Part shown: positions 48,044 through 57,972 of the stretch, in pieces
How positions within the stretch are numbered: position 1 is the first letter of the stretch
How the letters are laid out: each line of letters opens with the position of its first letter
NCBI GenBank assembly: GCA_028288725.1
Contig: JAQGIC010000021.1
Span: 25,090 to 89,089 of the forward strand
From: Rhodospirillales bacterium
Lineage (GTDB): Bacteria > Pseudomonadota > Alphaproteobacteria > ATCC43930 > CGMCC-115725
Reading direction: 5' to 3'
Length of the DNA stretch: 64,000 nt
Translations under genes and position numbers: made by a program
Notes under the pieces: model-generated
Databases searched by the model: none
What the model saw: the letters and a program-made list of their open reading frames with translations, nothing else
Told to the model about the DNA's origin: nothing

Positions 48044-48121
48044 GAAAATCCCCCCAACGACGTTTGTTATTATTTCAAACTGTCACTGGTTTGTAGCGTC
48101 TTGGAACGCGAGGCACAACAA

Positions 48122-48152
48122 GACGGGCGCCCTGTTATACAGGCCGCCCGTC
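48122..48152 (-). terminator. Hairpin after leuB
   Basis: 14-bp stem with one mismatch (GACGGGCGCCCTGT / ACAGGCCGCCCGTC) and a 3-base loop, 62 bases after the leuB stop; on the minus strand followed by TTGTTGT. Probable end of the leu transcript. Confidence 0.55.
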
Positions 48153-48213
48153 CGTCGTTGCCATGGCGCCACACGCGAATTCTTGCGGCCGATAGCGGAT
48201 TATTGCTTGGTCC

Positions 48214-49329
48214 CTAGTCGCGGGCGAGGATTTCCATCTCGGCGATCAGCGCTTTACCCATTTCCTTGGTCGTGACCGTCGGCGTTCCTTCCAAGCGGAT
48301 GTCCGGCGTCCGCACGCCCTGGGCGAGTAGTTTCTCGACGCCCTGTTCGATCAGCTTCGCATCCTCGTCCATGTCGAACGAATAGCGCAGCATCATGGCG
48401 AAGCTGAGCAATGTCGCCAGCGGGTTGGCCTTGCCCTGGCCCGCGATGTCTGGTGCCGAGCCATGGACCGGCTCGTAGAGCGCCTTGCGCCGGCCGCTCT
48501 CGTCGGCGGCTCCCAGCGAGGCCGACGGCAGCATGCCGAGCGACCCGGTCAACATGGCCGCGCAGTCGCTCAGGATATCGCCGAACAGATTGTCGGTGAC
48601 GATCACGTCGAACTGCTTGGGCGCGCGCACCAGCTGCATCGCGCAATTGTCGGCGTACATGTGCGACAGCTGGACGTCGGGATAGTCCTTGTCGCCCAGT
48701 GCCTGGACGACCTCGCGCCACAGCACGCCCGACTCCATGACGTTGGCCTTCTCGACCGAACAGAGTTTGTTGCCGCGCTTGCGCGCCAGCTCGAAGCCCA
48801 CGCGGGCGACGCGCTCGATCTCGCTGGTCGTGTAGCTCTGGGTGTTGAAGCCGCGCTTCTGGCCGTCGGACAGCGTCTCGATGCCGCGCGGCTCGCCGAA
48901 ATAGACGCCGCCGGTCAGCTCGCGCAGGATCATGATGTCGAGCCCGCGCACCAGCTCCGGCTTCAGGCTGGAGGCATCGACCAGCGGGGCGAACACCTGG
49001 GCCGGACGCAGGTTGGCGAACAGCGCCATCTCCTTGCGCAGGCGCAAGAGGCCACGTTCCGGGCGGTGCTCGAACGGCAGCGTTTCCCATTTCGGACCGC
49101 CGACCGCGCCCAGTAGCACGGCGTCGGCACCCTGGGCTTTTTCCATGGTCGCATCGGTCAGCGGCGTGCCGTCGGCGTCGTAGGCGGCGCCGCCGACCAG
49201 GCCGCGCTCGACCGAAAAGGTCACGCGGCGCTTCTTATCGAGCCATTCGACGACGCGCTCGACCTCGTCCATCACCTCGGGTCCGATGCCGTCGCCGGGC
49301 AGTACCAGCAGCTTCTTGTTCGCGCTCAC
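48214..49329 (-). CDS. leuB: 3-isopropylmalate dehydrogenase
   Basis: 371 residues beginning at GTG 49329 ([22 protein letters not shown]); no ATG fits the family start. Motifs: [32 protein letters not shown], the metal/substrate residues in [19 protein letters not shown] and [18 protein letters not shown]. Oxidatively decarboxylates 3-isopropylmalate in leucine synthesis. Fourth gene of the leuC-DUF2459-leuD-leuB run. Confidence 0.96.
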   Translation of the reverse strand: MSANKKLLVLPGDGIGPEVMDEVERVVEWLDKKRRVTFSVERGLVGGAAYDADGTPLTDATMEKAQGADAVLLGAVGGPKWETLPFEHRPERGLLRLRKEMALFANLRPAQVFAPLVDASSLKPELVRGLDIMILRELTGGVYFGEPRGIETLSDGQKRGFNTQSYTTSEIERVARVGFELARKRGNKLCSVEKANVMESGVLWREVVQALGDKDYPDVQLSHMYADNCAMQLVRAPKQFDVIVTDNLFGDILSDCAAMLTGSLGMLPSASLGAADESGRRKALYEPVHGSAPDIAGQGKANPLATLLSFAMMLRYSFDMDEDAKLIEQGVEKLLAQGVRTPDIRLEGTPTVTTKEMGKALIAEMEILARD

Positions 49330-49365
49330 GTTTCTCGCTCCCAATCCTTCATTTCGTCTGAGACA

Positions 49366-49416
49366 CCCCCACCCCAACCCTCTCCCGCATTTTGCGGGGG
49401 AGGGTTGGGGTGGGGG
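49366..49416. repeat. 24-bp inverted repeat between leuD and leuB
   Basis: Arms 49366-49389 and 49393-49416 pair with one mismatch and a TTT loop. G-only and C-only strands: CCCCCACCCCAACCCT... A related copy is at 44231-44275. Located inside an operon, it could weaken leuB expression or stabilise the upstream mRNA. Confidence 0.75.
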
Positions 49417-49435
49417 TAGTGCCGCGTCTCGGTGC

Positions 49436-50053
49436 CTATACCGCCGGCGCCAGCCAGGGCTGGCTCAGCTTCAGGCCGTCTTCGTAGCTTTCGATCGACT
49501 TGCCCTTCTCGAGCGTCAGGGCGATGTCATCGAGGCCGTTGATCAGGCAATGCTTGCGGAACGGGTCGATCTGGAACGGCACCTTTTCGCCGTCCGGCCG
49601 GCTGATGGTCTGGCTTTCCAGGTCGACGGTCAGCACCGCGTTGGCGCCCTTGCCGGCGTCTTCCATCAGCTGGGCGACGATTTCCTCGGGCACGATCAGC
49701 GGCAGCACGCCATTCTTGAAGCAGTTATTGTAGAAGATGTCGGCGAAGCTGGAGGCGATGATGCAGCGGATGCCGAAGTCCAGTAGCGCCCAGGGCGCGT
49801 GCTCGCGGCTCGACCCGCAGCCGAAATTCTCGCCGGCGACCAGGATCTTCGATTGGCGATAGGCCGGCTGGTTCAGCACGAATTCCGGCTTTTCCGTCCC
49901 GTCCGAATTGAAGCGCATCTCGTCGAACAGGCCGCGGGCGAGGCCGGTACGCTCGATCGTCTTCAGAAACTGTTTCGGGATGATCTTGTCGGTATCGATG
50001 TTGATCATCGGCAACGGGGCGGCGACCCCGGTCAGGCTCGTGAATTTTTCCAT
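49436..50053 (-). CDS. leuD: 3-isopropylmalate dehydratase small subunit
   Basis: 205 residues from ATG 50053 (a GTG codon just before is also possible). [18 protein letters not shown] near the N-terminus and the swivel-domain loop [19 protein letters not shown] are diagnostic. Combines with LeuC to isomerise 2- to 3-isopropylmalate. Confidence 0.96.
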   Translation of the reverse strand: MEKFTSLTGVAAPLPMINIDTDKIIPKQFLKTIERTGLARGLFDEMRFNSDGTEKPEFVLNQPAYRQSKILVAGENFGCGSSREHAPWALLDFGIRCIIASSFADIFYNNCFKNGVLPLIVPEEIVAQLMEDAGKGANAVLTVDLESQTISRPDGEKVPFQIDPFRKHCLINGLDDIALTLEKGKSIESYEDGLKLSQPWLAPAV

Positions 50054-50083
50054 CACGCTTGTCCGATCTCTTACAAGTCAAAA

Positions 50084-50743
50084 TCACGCCGGCTGGGCGG
50101 CCGGCAGGTGGCGCAGGATGCCGTCGGCGAACGGCGTCCAAATTCCGGTGCGGATATGGGCGGCCCGCAGGCCCCGCCCCAGCCATTCATTGCAGGTCAG
50201 GATCGGCGACCAGCGGCCGGACGCGCCGAAAAACGCATCGTCCGGTCCATAGGACGCCTCGAACCGTTCGACATGCCCGCTCGCGTCCCGGGTGGCGAAG
50301 CCGGCGACGTAGCGAACCAGCGCTTCGGCCTGGGCTTCGGTCACGGCCAGCGCATGGACCTCGTCGCCGGCCGGCGTGCCGTCGAACCAGGCGACATGGA
50401 GCACACTGTCGCCGGTGCCGGTCAAGGCGGCTGCGACCGTGCCGAGCTTCAGATCGGCGAGATAGGGCGTCTCCATGTAGAAACGCCGATTGCCCCAGCC
50501 GATCGCGACATAGCGCGCCTCGGGCGGCAGACCGAACAGCTCCGTCCAATCCATGCCGGCGCCGGCGACGGGAAACACCAGGTCGGAATGGAACGGGTTG
50601 GCGATGACGGCGAGCGCCACCGGCCCGGCCGATGCCGCATCGCCGGTCGCAAGCGCGCCCAGGCCGAATCCCAGGCCGGCATAGCCCAGCCCCAGGCCGA
50701 CGACGCTCGCCAGCAGTCCCCTGATCAGATGCCGCAGGGTCAC
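50084..50743 (-). CDS. DUF2459 family protein inserted in the leu operon
   Basis: 219 residues from GTG 50743, which overlaps the leuC stop (GTGA). One N-terminal membrane helix ([26 protein letters not shown]), then the DUF2459 pattern: [55 protein letters not shown] and [23 protein letters not shown]. The conserved His, Cys and Tyr suggest an enzyme, possibly with a papain-like arrangement, but no activity is known. Thirty bases before leuD. Confidence 0.82.
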   Translation of the reverse strand: MTLRHLIRGLLASVVGLGLGYAGLGFGLGALATGDAASAGPVALAVIANPFHSDLVFPVAGAGMDWTELFGLPPEARYVAIGWGNRRFYMETPYLADLKLGTVAAALTGTGDSVLHVAWFDGTPAGDEVHALAVTEAQAEALVRYVAGFATRDASGHVERFEASYGPDDAFFGASGRWSPILTCNEWLGRGLRAAHIRTGIWTPFADGILRHLPAAQPA

Positions 50744-52155
50744 GTCGGGTTGGCCAGGCTCCGCACGTCGGTCAGCGTGCCGGTGACCGCGGCGGCGACG
50801 GCCATGGCCGGGCTGACCAGATGGGTCCGGCCGCCGCGCCCCTGGCGCCCTTCGAAATTGCGGTTGGAGGTCGACGCGCAACGCTCCCCCGGCTCCAGCT
50901 TGTCGGCATTCATCGCCAGGCACATGGAGCAGCCCGGTTCGCGCCATTCGAAACCGGCGGCGAGGAAGACCTTGTCCAGCCCTTCCTCCTCGGCCTGATG
51001 CTTGACCAGGCCGGAGCCGGGCACGACCATCGCGTGCACGCCGGGCGCCACATGGCGGCCTTCGGCGACCTTGGCGGCTGCGCGCAGATCCTCGATGCGG
51101 CCGTTGGTGCAGGACCCGATGAACACGCGCTGCACCGGCAGCTGGTTGAGCGGCGTGCCGGGCACCAGGCCCATGTAGTCGAGCGAGCGCTGCATCGAGG
51201 CGCGGCGGCCCTCGTCGGCGATCGCGGCCGGGTTCGGCACTTTGCCGGTGATCGGCAGCACGTCTTCCGGGCTGGTGCCCCAGGTGACCTGCGGGACCAG
51301 ATCGGCGGCATTCACCCGCACGATCTTGTCGTAATGCGCGCCGGGGTCGGACGGCAGCGTGCGCCAATAGGCGACGGCCTGTTCGAACGCCAGGCCCTTC
51401 GGCGCCATCGGACGGCCGGCAAGATAGGCGAAGGTCTTTTCGTCCGGCGCGATCAGGCCGGCGCGGGCGCCCCCCTCGATCGTCATGTTGCAGACCGTCA
51501 TGCGGCCGGCCATGTCGAGCGCGCGGATGGTCGAGCCGGCATATTCGATCACGTGGCCCGTGCCGCCGGCCGTGCCGATCAGGCCGATGATATGCAGCAC
51601 GATATCCTTGGCGGTCGCCCCGGTCGGCAACTCGCCCTCGACCTCGACCAGCATGTTCTTGGCCGGCCGCTGGATCAGCGTCTGGGTCGCCAGCACATGC
51701 TCGACCTCGGACGTGCCGATACCGAACGCCAGTGCGCCGAAGGCGCCGTGGGTCGAGGTATGGCTGTCGCCGCACACGATGGTCGTGCCGGGCAGCGTGA
51801 AGCCCTGCTCGGGCCCGACGATATGGACGATGCCCTGACGGATGTCGTTCACGTCGATATAGATCACGCCGGTCGCCAGCGCGTTCTTCTCCAGCGTATC
51901 GAGCTGGATGCGGGATTCCTCGTCGGCGATGCCGACGGAGCGGTCGGTCGTCGGCACATTATGGTCGGGCACCGCCAGCGTCGCGTCCGGGCGCCGCACG
52001 CTGCGGCCGGACAGGCGAAGGCCCTCGAACGCCTGCGGGCTCGTCACCTCATGCACGAGATGCCGGTCGATATAAATCAGGCAGGTGCCGTCGTCCTGGC
52101 GGTGAACCAGATGGCTGTCCCAGATCTTGTCGAAGAGCGTACGCGGTTGCGCCAC
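50740..52155 (-). CDS. leuC: 3-isopropylmalate dehydratase large subunit
   Basis: 471 residues. Aconitase-family motifs: [31 protein letters not shown], the [4Fe-4S] cysteines in [12 protein letters not shown] and CSMCLAMN, and the C-terminal [23 protein letters not shown]. First gene of the leu operon. The region upstream carries repeats. Confidence 0.97.
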   Translation of the reverse strand: MAQPRTLFDKIWDSHLVHRQDDGTCLIYIDRHLVHEVTSPQAFEGLRLSGRSVRRPDATLAVPDHNVPTTDRSVGIADEESRIQLDTLEKNALATGVIYIDVNDIRQGIVHIVGPEQGFTLPGTTIVCGDSHTSTHGAFGALAFGIGTSEVEHVLATQTLIQRPAKNMLVEVEGELPTGATAKDIVLHIIGLIGTAGGTGHVIEYAGSTIRALDMAGRMTVCNMTIEGGARAGLIAPDEKTFAYLAGRPMAPKGLAFEQAVAYWRTLPSDPGAHYDKIVRVNAADLVPQVTWGTSPEDVLPITGKVPNPAAIADEGRRASMQRSLDYMGLVPGTPLNQLPVQRVFIGSCTNGRIEDLRAAAKVAEGRHVAPGVHAMVVPGSGLVKHQAEEEGLDKVFLAAGFEWREPGCSMCLAMNADKLEPGERCASTSNRNFEGRQGRGGRTHLVSPAMAVAAAVTGTLTDVRSLANPT

Positions 52156-52308
52156 GGTCGGAATCCTTCGGTCTCACGGCGAAAAGAGGCCGGATGATAC
52201 TCCGGGCGCCGGCAGCCGGAAGGGATTTTTTGTTCCGTCAGGCGTGCGTTTTTGGAAACATTGCGAGGCTTGAGGATTGGCGCGGCGCAATAACAACTAT
52301 CTATCCGG

Positions 52309-52386
52309 CATTCCCGCGAAAGCGGGAATCCAGAGTTGCCATGCGCCGAACGCTTGTCCTGGATTCCCGCTTTCGCGGGCATGACG
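52309..52386. repeat. Inverted pair of dRS3-like palindromes
   Basis: CATTCCCGCGAAAGCGGGAATCCAG (52309-52333) and its inverted copy CTGGATTCCCGCTTTCGCGGGCATGACG (52359-52386), 25 bases apart. The pair arrangement resembles BIME/REPIN units. Confidence 0.75.
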
Positions 52387-52454
52387 GGGAGAATCAACGC
52401 GAACACCCGCGCGCGGCTCGAAGCCTCGCACGGGTGTTCGTTCGATATCGGAAA

Positions 52455-52479
52455 GGGCCGGCCGCGGTCGGCCGGGCCC
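52455..52479 (-). terminator. Terminator of the ffh-rplS operon
   Basis: GGGCC-GGCC / GGCCGGGCCC stem with one bulge; minus-strand tail TTTCC. Seventeen bases after the rplS stop. Confidence 0.55.
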
Positions 52480-52495
52480 AATTCCCGATGGAAGC

Positions 52496-52894
52496 TTACT
52501 CGGCTTCCTTGGCCGCGACGGCGGCCGGCGCGGTCGAGCGGGCCTTCTCCGTGATGCGGGCCGACTTGCCGGTCCGGCCACGCAGATAGTACAGCTTGGC
52601 GCGACGGACGGCGCCGCGGCGCACCACCTCGATCGCCGTCAGGCGCGGCGAGTAGAGCGGGAACACGCGCTCCACACCCTCGCCGTACGAGATCTTGCGC
52701 AGCGTGAAGTTCGAGTTGATGCCCGCGTTCTTGCGGGCGATGCACACGCCCTCGAAAGCCTGCACGCGCTCGCGGTCGCCTTCGACCACCTTGACGCTGA
52801 CCTTGATCGTGTCGCCCGGGCCGAATTCCGGCACGGCGCGCTCGGCGGCCAGCTTGTCGACCTGCTCCTGCTCGATCGTCTGCAGAAGGTTCAT
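52496..52894 (-). CDS. rplS: 50S ribosomal protein bL19
   Basis: 132 residues. [33 protein letters not shown] and [46 protein letters not shown] are the bL19 pattern, with a short Ala/Glu tail. Start overlaps the trmD stop by four bases. Confidence 0.97.
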   Translation of the reverse strand: MNLLQTIEQEQVDKLAAERAVPEFGPGDTIKVSVKVVEGDRERVQAFEGVCIARKNAGINSNFTLRKISYGEGVERVFPLYSPRLTAIEVVRRGAVRRAKLYYLRGRTGKSARITEKARSTAPAAVAAKEAE

Positions 52895-53658
52895 TTCTCC
52901 ACCTCTTCCTCGATGGCGCCGGCAAGTCGGCCGGTCGCGCGTTCAGTTCCGTTGTCACTCTGGCGGGCGGCCGATTTGGCTTGATACCGATCCCACAGAT
53001 CGGGCCGTCGCCCCTTCGTCGCCGCCTCTGCCGCAGCCTGTCTCCAGGCTTTGATCTTGCCGTGGTTGCCCGACAACAGAACGTCGGGCACCGCACGCTC
53101 CCGCCACACCTGCGGTCTGGTGTAGTGGGGGTATTCCAACAACCCCGCCTCGAAGCTTTCCTCGATCAGCGTTTCCGGTGCCCCGACCGTGCCCGGCAAT
53201 AGCCGGACACAGGCATCGAGCACGGCGATCGCCGCCGGTTCCCCGCCGGACAGGATGAAGTCGCCGAGGCTCAGTTCCTCGAGCGCATGCTCATCGATCA
53301 CCCGCTGATCGAGCCCCTCGAACCGGCCGCACAGCAGCACGATCCCAGGGCCTTCGACCAATTCCCGTATCCGCCGCTGATCGACCACCCGCCCGCGGGG
53401 CGAGAGGTAGATCCGCGGTCCCGGCGTCGTCTCCGCGCGCAAGGCGGCATCGACCACATCCGGCTTCAACACCATGCCCGGGCCCCCGCCGAACGGCGTG
53501 TCGTCGACCGTCCGGTGGGCATCGGTCGCGAACGACCGGATATCCACCGTCTTCAACGACCAGCGTCCGCGCTCCATCGCCTTGCCGGCGAGCGACAAGC
53601 CCAGCGGCCCCGGAAACATTTCCGGGAAAAGCGTCAGCACGGACGCGACCCAAGTCAT
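52891..53658 (-). CDS. trmD: tRNA (guanine-37-N1)-methyltransferase
   Basis: 255 residues. [42 protein letters not shown], the trefoil knot [17 protein letters not shown] and [13 protein letters not shown], then [10 protein letters not shown]. The C-terminal end is slightly extended. Makes m1G37 to prevent frameshifting. Overlaps rimM and rplS by four bases each. Confidence 0.97.
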   Translation of the reverse strand: MTWVASVLTLFPEMFPGPLGLSLAGKAMERGRWSLKTVDIRSFATDAHRTVDDTPFGGGPGMVLKPDVVDAALRAETTPGPRIYLSPRGRVVDQRRIRELVEGPGIVLLCGRFEGLDQRVIDEHALEELSLGDFILSGGEPAAIAVLDACVRLLPGTVGAPETLIEESFEAGLLEYPHYTRPQVWRERAVPDVLLSGNHGKIKAWRQAAAEAATKGRRPDLWDRYQAKSAARQSDNGTERATGRLAGAIEEEVEK

Positions 53659-54233
53659 TCGACCTCTCCGGCCACCTCGGCCGTCTCCGCCTGCAGCGCC
53701 AACGGCTGCGGCGGTTCCGGCTTGTCGAACAGTCCGGCCGGCGGGTCGATCACGACCTTGCCGGCGTTCAGATCGACGGTCGGCACGGCGGCCTTGGTAA
53801 AGGGCACCATCACCACCACCCCGTCGGTGCGCGTCACCTCGATCGCGTCGCCGGCACCGAAGTCATAGACGGCGGTGATCCGGCCCAGCGGCTCGCCGCC
53901 GACCAGCTCGGCCGCGAGGCCCAACAGATCGGCGTGGTAATATTCCTCGTCCTCCGCCGGCGGCAGCCGGTCCCGGGAAACGAAGAGTTGCAGGCCCTTG
54001 AGCGCCTCGGCCGCATTGCGGTCGGTGACGCCTTCGAGCGTGGCGACGACGACGCCCTTCGACTGCCCGATCGACTTCAGCTCGAACGTCCGTTTGCCCG
54101 CCTCGTCCGATACCGGCCCATAGGCGTCGATGTCGAGCGGATCGGCGGTGAAGCTCTTGATGCGGACGGCTCCCCGGATGCCCTGGGCCCCGGTGATCAC
54201 GCCGATACAGAGATGCTTCTGACGGTCGAGCAT
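53655..54233 (-). CDS. rimM: 16S rRNA processing protein RimM
   Basis: 192 residues. N-terminal [25 protein letters not shown] and the PRC-barrel half [32 protein letters not shown]. Helps mature the 30S head domain, binding uS19. Twenty-five bases after rpsP. Confidence 0.95.
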   Translation of the reverse strand: MLDRQKHLCIGVITGAQGIRGAVRIKSFTADPLDIDAYGPVSDEAGKRTFELKSIGQSKGVVVATLEGVTDRNAAEALKGLQLFVSRDRLPPAEDEEYYHADLLGLAAELVGGEPLGRITAVYDFGAGDAIEVTRTDGVVVMVPFTKAAVPTVDLNAGKVVIDPPAGLFDKPEPPQPLALQAETAEVAGEVE

Positions 54234-54258
54234 GGGTCAGGCTTGGCGTCGACTGGGT

Positions 54259-54615
54259 TTAGGCGTTCGCCGCGGCGTCGGCCTTGGCGGCGTTCTGCTT
54301 GGCGCGTTCCTGGGCCTTCGCCTTCGGCGCCGACTGGGACGGCGTCTCGGTGCGGGTCTTCTTGGCGACCAGGTCGGCATCGGCCAGGAAGCGCTCGACG
54401 CGATCCGTCGGCGAGGCGCCGACCGACAGCCAATGCTTCAGGCGCTCGGTCTTCAGCACCAGACGCTCCGGATGGTCCTTGGCGACCATCGGGTTGTAAG
54501 TGCCGACCCGCTCGATGAAACGACCGTCACGCGGGCTGCGCGCGTCGGCGATGACGATGCTGTAGAACGGCCGCTTCTTGGCGCCACCGCGCGACAGCCG
54601 GATCTTGAGGCTCAT
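54259..54615 (-). CDS. rpsP: 30S ribosomal protein bS16
   Basis: 118 residues from ATG 54615 (AAGGAA upstream). [42 protein letters not shown] is canonical; the Lys/Ala-rich C-terminal extension (about 30 residues) is usual for alphaproteobacteria. Confidence 0.97.
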   Translation of the reverse strand: MSLKIRLSRGGAKKRPFYSIVIADARSPRDGRFIERVGTYNPMVAKDHPERLVLKTERLKHWLSVGASPTDRVERFLADADLVAKKTRTETPSQSAPKAKAQERAKQNAAKADAAANA

Positions 54616-54675
54616 GTGCGTTCCTTCTCTTTCAAAAACCAAAAACTCGAAATGGGGTAGAAATCTCGTCGGTCG

Positions 54676-56049
54676 TCAGCGGCCAAATGGGTTCCCGCCA
54701 CCGCCCGGCATCAGGCCCGCCAGTCCCTGGCGCATGAAGCCTTTCTTGCCGAGCTTTTGGACCTTCTTCATCATCGTCGCCATGTCCTGATGCTGCTTCA
54801 GGAGCTTGTTGACGTCCTGCACCGAGGTACCGGATCCCTGTGCGATACGCCGGCGACGCGAACCGTTCAGAACCTTGGGGTTCTTCCGTTCTTCCTTGGT
54901 CATCGACGAGATGATCGCCTCCTGGCGCTTGATCACCTTGTCGTCGATGTTGGCTTCGGAAATCTGCTTCTTGATCTTGCCGATGCCGGGCAGCATGCCC
55001 AGCATCCCCGACATGCCGCCCATCTTGCGCAGCTGGCGCAGCTGGGCCGCCAGGTCGTCCAGATCGAAATTGCCCTTTTCCATCTTGGCCGCGAGCTTCG
55101 CGGCCTCTTCCTGGTCGATGGTCTCGGCGGCCTTCTCGACCAGGCTGACGACGTCGCCCATGCCCAGGATGCGGCCGGCGATACGGTCGGGATGGAAGGT
55201 CTCGATCGCGTCCAGCTTTTCGCCGACGCCCAACAGCTTGATCGGCTTGCCGGTGATGGCGCGCATGGACAGGGCCGCACCGCCACGCGCGTCGCCGTCG
55301 ATCCGGGTCAGCACGATGCCGGTCAGGCCGATGCGCTCGTTGAACGCCTTGCCGACGGTGACCGCGTCCTGGCCGGTCATGGCGTCGGCGACCAGCAAGG
55401 TCTCGTGCGGCTTGACCAGGTCGCGGACGGCCGCGACCTCCATCATCAGCGCTTCGTCGATATGCAGGCGGCCGGCCGTGTCGAGCATGACCACGTCATA
55501 GCCTTCGAGGCGGCCGACCTTCATGGCGCGCTCGGCGATCTGCAGCGGCTTCTCGCCGGCGACGATCGGCAGCGTGTCGACGCCGGTCTGACGGCCGAGG
55601 ATGGCCAGCTGTTCCTGGGCGGCAGGGCGATGGACGTCGAGCGACGCCATCAGCACCTTTTTCTTGTCGCGGTTCTTGAAGCGCAGCGCGATCTTGGCGG
55701 ACGTGGTGGTCTTGCCCGAGCCCTGCAATCCCACCATCAGGATCGGCACCGGCGGGACGGACGCCAGCGACAGCTCGACCTGCTCGGATCCCAGCACCTC
55801 GATCAGATGGTCATGGACGATCTTGATGACCATCTGACCCGGGCTGACCGACCGGACGACGTCCTGGCCGATCGCCTTGTCCCGGACCGCGTTGACGAAG
55901 TCCTTGACGACCGGCAGCGCCACGTCGGCCTCGAGCAGGGCCACGCGCACTTCGCGCAGCGCCGCCGTGACGTCGGCCTCCGACAGGGCGCCGCGCTTGC
56001 GGAGCCGGTCGAAAACGTCGCCAAGCCGTGTGGTCAGACTATCGAACAA
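54676..56049 (-). CDS. ffh: Signal recognition particle protein Ffh
   Basis: 457 residues from TTG 56049 (the codon just before FDSLTTRLGDVFDRLRKRG, exactly where Ffh proteins start). G-domain GLQGSGKTTTSAK (near 107-119), DTAGRLHIDEALM, TRIDGDARGG; methionine-rich M-domain with RRRRIAQGSGTSVQDVNKLLKQ and MRQGLAGLMPGG. Heads the ffh-rpsP-rimM-trmD-rplS operon. Confidence 0.96.
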   Translation of the reverse strand: MFDSLTTRLGDVFDRLRKRGALSEADVTAALREVRVALLEADVALPVVKDFVNAVRDKAIGQDVVRSVSPGQMVIKIVHDHLIEVLGSEQVELSLASVPPVPILMVGLQGSGKTTTSAKIALRFKNRDKKKVLMASLDVHRPAAQEQLAILGRQTGVDTLPIVAGEKPLQIAERAMKVGRLEGYDVVMLDTAGRLHIDEALMMEVAAVRDLVKPHETLLVADAMTGQDAVTVGKAFNERIGLTGIVLTRIDGDARGGAALSMRAITGKPIKLLGVGEKLDAIETFHPDRIAGRILGMGDVVSLVEKAAETIDQEEAAKLAAKMEKGNFDLDDLAAQLRQLRKMGGMSGMLGMLPGIGKIKKQISEANIDDKVIKRQEAIISSMTKEERKNPKVLNGSRRRRIAQGSGTSVQDVNKLLKQHQDMATMMKKVQKLGKKGFMRQGLAGLMPGGGGNPFGR

Positions 56050-56370
56050 ACCGTCGCCCCATCCGGACAAAACAAAAAGGCCAGTGCGCGACACTCGCGG
56101 ACTGGCGTGCAAACCCATTTAGGGCTCGCGACAGGGGCGGAGGGATAGAGGAGGGGGGCGCCTGAGTCAAGTCCGAGCGGCCTTGGCCGCCGCATCGCAG
56201 GTATACGGGGGCGCCCGACGGGATCGAGCGACCCCGCCTTAATTCGGTCCGAAACCGCCGCAATTCCGCCACGACAATACCACCGCTTCGTCGCGGACTA
56301 TCCGACGGCGAGGGCCCGTTGTCATGGCGTCTCACCCACGAGACGGTTCAGAATGGACGGAACAGAAATC
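56050..56370. other. Divergent region ffh / exported low-complexity protein
   Basis: 321 bases with the ffh promoter (56142-56170). The part near 56200-56370 shows no clear motif beyond weak hairpins. Confidence 0.55.
56142..56170 (-). promoter_or_regulatory. Predicted promoter of the ffh-rplS operon
   Basis: Minus strand TTGACT (56165-56170), 17-base spacer, TATCCC (56142-56147), leader about 90 bases. The same -35 as the sdh promoter. Confidence 0.55.
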
Positions 56371-56790
56371 ATGGTTGCCAAGCTCATCTCCCTGCCGCGT
56401 ACCCTGCTCGTCGCCGGTGTTCTGGCGATGGCCCCGGCGGCCTTCGCCTTTGCCCAGACCCCGACGTCCGCCGCGACGCCGACCCCGACCGCCAGCACCG
56501 CCGCCACCGTCGGCGCCGGCACGACCACGCCGGCGAGCCCGGCCAAGGTGACCGTGAAGCAGGACGCGACGGTCAAGGCGCCCGACACGAAGCTCGACAG
56601 CCAGGCCGCCGTGGCGGCGCCGAAGAGCGAAGCCAAGCCCGTCGCCAAGGCCGAGACGGCCAAGAAGAAGGTCGCGAGCACCAAGAAGGAAGCCAAGGAG
56701 CCGGTGAAGACTCCGGTCAAGGCCGAGACCAAGACCGATGTCAAGTCTCCGGCGGTGCCCGCGACCCCGGCGGCGCAGCCCAAGTCGTAA
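56371..56790 (+). CDS. Exported low-complexity Ala/Lys/Thr/Pro protein
   Basis: 139 residues from ATG 56371. Signal peptide ISLPRTLLVAGVLAMAPAAFAFAQ, then a disordered stretch rich in Thr, Pro, Ala (TPTSAATPTPTASTAATVG) and Lys-rich segments (AKKKVASTKKEAKEPVK). No domain. Such proteins may be periplasmic spacers or nucleic-acid/cell-wall binding, but nothing here shows which. Composition differs sharply from its neighbours. Confidence 0.6.
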   Translation: MVAKLISLPRTLLVAGVLAMAPAAFAFAQTPTSAATPTPTASTAATVGAGTTTPASPAKVTVKQDATVKAPDTKLDSQAAVAAPKSEAKPVAKAETAKKKVASTKKEAKEPVKTPVKAETKTDVKSPAVPATPAAQPKS

Positions 56791-56890
56791 GGACCAGGTG
56801 CCGGGGGGCATCGGCCGGTGTCGTCCCTCTTCGAGAGGATGGCGGCACCGGTCGTGAGGCCCCACGACGAGCCGATGCGGAAATGAGGGA

Positions 56891-56930
56891 ACGGCCGTCC
56901 GATGTCGAGACTCGGGCGGCCGTCGCCTTT
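56891..56930. terminator. Hairpin terminator between convergent genes
   Basis: 12-bp stem with one G-U pair (56891-56902 / 56912-56923), 9-base loop, followed by CGCCTTT on the plus strand. Confidence 0.55.
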
Positions 56931-56932
56931 GT

Positions 56933-57814
56933 CTATCGCGGCGGCAGGCCCGCGACCGCCTCCGCCCAGAAATTGATGATGGTCGAGAAATCTCGCGTGC
57001 CCCAGCCGGCCGCGGTGGCGCCGGCATAGGCGCTGAGCGCCCCGGTCGCCGCCGGGGCCGGCACGCCGGCGCGATGGCAGGCGGCGGTCATGGCCAACAG
57101 GTCCTTGCGCACGCCGGCGATGTCGAACGGCACCTCGCCGCGCTCGCCCAGGATCGCCGGCACCTTGCGCGGCAGGGCCGCCAGCGCGCCGGGACTGTCC
57201 AGCATCACGCCCAGCATGGCTTCGAGATCCAGCCCATGGCTGCGGCCGAGCGCCAGTCCTTCGGCCAGCGCCTGGAAATAGACCCCGATCGGCAGGTTCG
57301 CGACCAGCTTCATGACCGTGCCGCTGCCGACCGGGCCCATGGGCGCGATCTTGCGGCAGAAGCGGTCCAGCACCGGGCGCGCCCGGTCGATATCCTCCGG
57401 CGTCCCGCCGACGAAGGCCAGGCTCTGCGCGGCGGCGACCACGGCCGGGCCACCCGCGACCGGCGCATCGATCAGGCGCGCGCCCGCCGCCTCGACCCGG
57501 GCCGCGATCGCCCGCACCGTCTCGGGCCGGATCGTGCTCATTTCCACGAACAATCGGCCCGCGGCCGGGCCGAGGCGGCCCGCGGCCGGGCCGGCCAGCA
57601 GCTCGGCATAGACCGCCTCGACCGCGGCATCGTCGGTCAGGCTGGTCAGGATGATGTCGGCCGCGGCGACCAGCGCCGCCGGCGTCGCGGCTTCGGCCCA
57701 GCTCTCCGCTCGCCCGGCGGTGCGGTTCCATACCGTGACGGCAAAGCCGTCGGCCGCGATCCTGGCGGCGAACGCGCGTCCCATCCGCCCCAACCCTGCT
57801 ATCGCCACGCGCAT
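56933..57814 (-). CDS. 3-hydroxyisobutyrate dehydrogenase-like NAD(P)-dependent oxidoreductase
   Basis: 293 residues from ATG 57814 (AAAGGAA upstream). Rossmann N-terminus VAIAGLGRMGRAFAARIAADG, NRT after strand 2 (NADP-type), MSTIRPETV, the substrate-binding DAPVAGGP near 118 and catalytic Lys in KLVANLPIGVYFQALAEG (K about 170). Beta-hydroxyacid dehydrogenase superfamily; the substrate (3-hydroxyisobutyrate, glyoxylate, succinic semialdehyde) is not decided by sequence. Confidence 0.87.
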   Translation of the reverse strand: MRVAIAGLGRMGRAFAARIAADGFAVTVWNRTAGRAESWAEAATPAALVAAADIILTSLTDDAAVEAVYAELLAGPAAGRLGPAAGRLFVEMSTIRPETVRAIAARVEAAGARLIDAPVAGGPAVVAAAQSLAFVGGTPEDIDRARPVLDRFCRKIAPMGPVGSGTVMKLVANLPIGVYFQALAEGLALGRSHGLDLEAMLGVMLDSPGALAALPRKVPAILGERGEVPFDIAGVRKDLLAMTAACHRAGVPAPAATGALSAYAGATAAGWGTRDFSTIINFWAEAVAGLPPR

Positions 57815-57972
57815 ATCGGTTCCTTTCGCTCGATGCCGGTCACAGCGTGGGCGGGCGGGGCCCGCTGTCAAGCGCCGGAACTGGTCCTTTATGCTATCGT
57901 GAAGCGGTGCTGTCGGGCCGGGCGGCTTGCCGTCATGGTCCGAAATTCCCAACCCTGGACCGGATCATCGCC

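Larger units (their letters stand above)
52156..52495. other. leuC/rplS intergenic region with repeats and terminator
   Basis: 340 bases: leuC leader (52156-52300), an inverted pair of dRS3-like palindromes (52309-52386) and the rplS terminator (52455-52479). No gene recognised. Confidence 0.6.
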
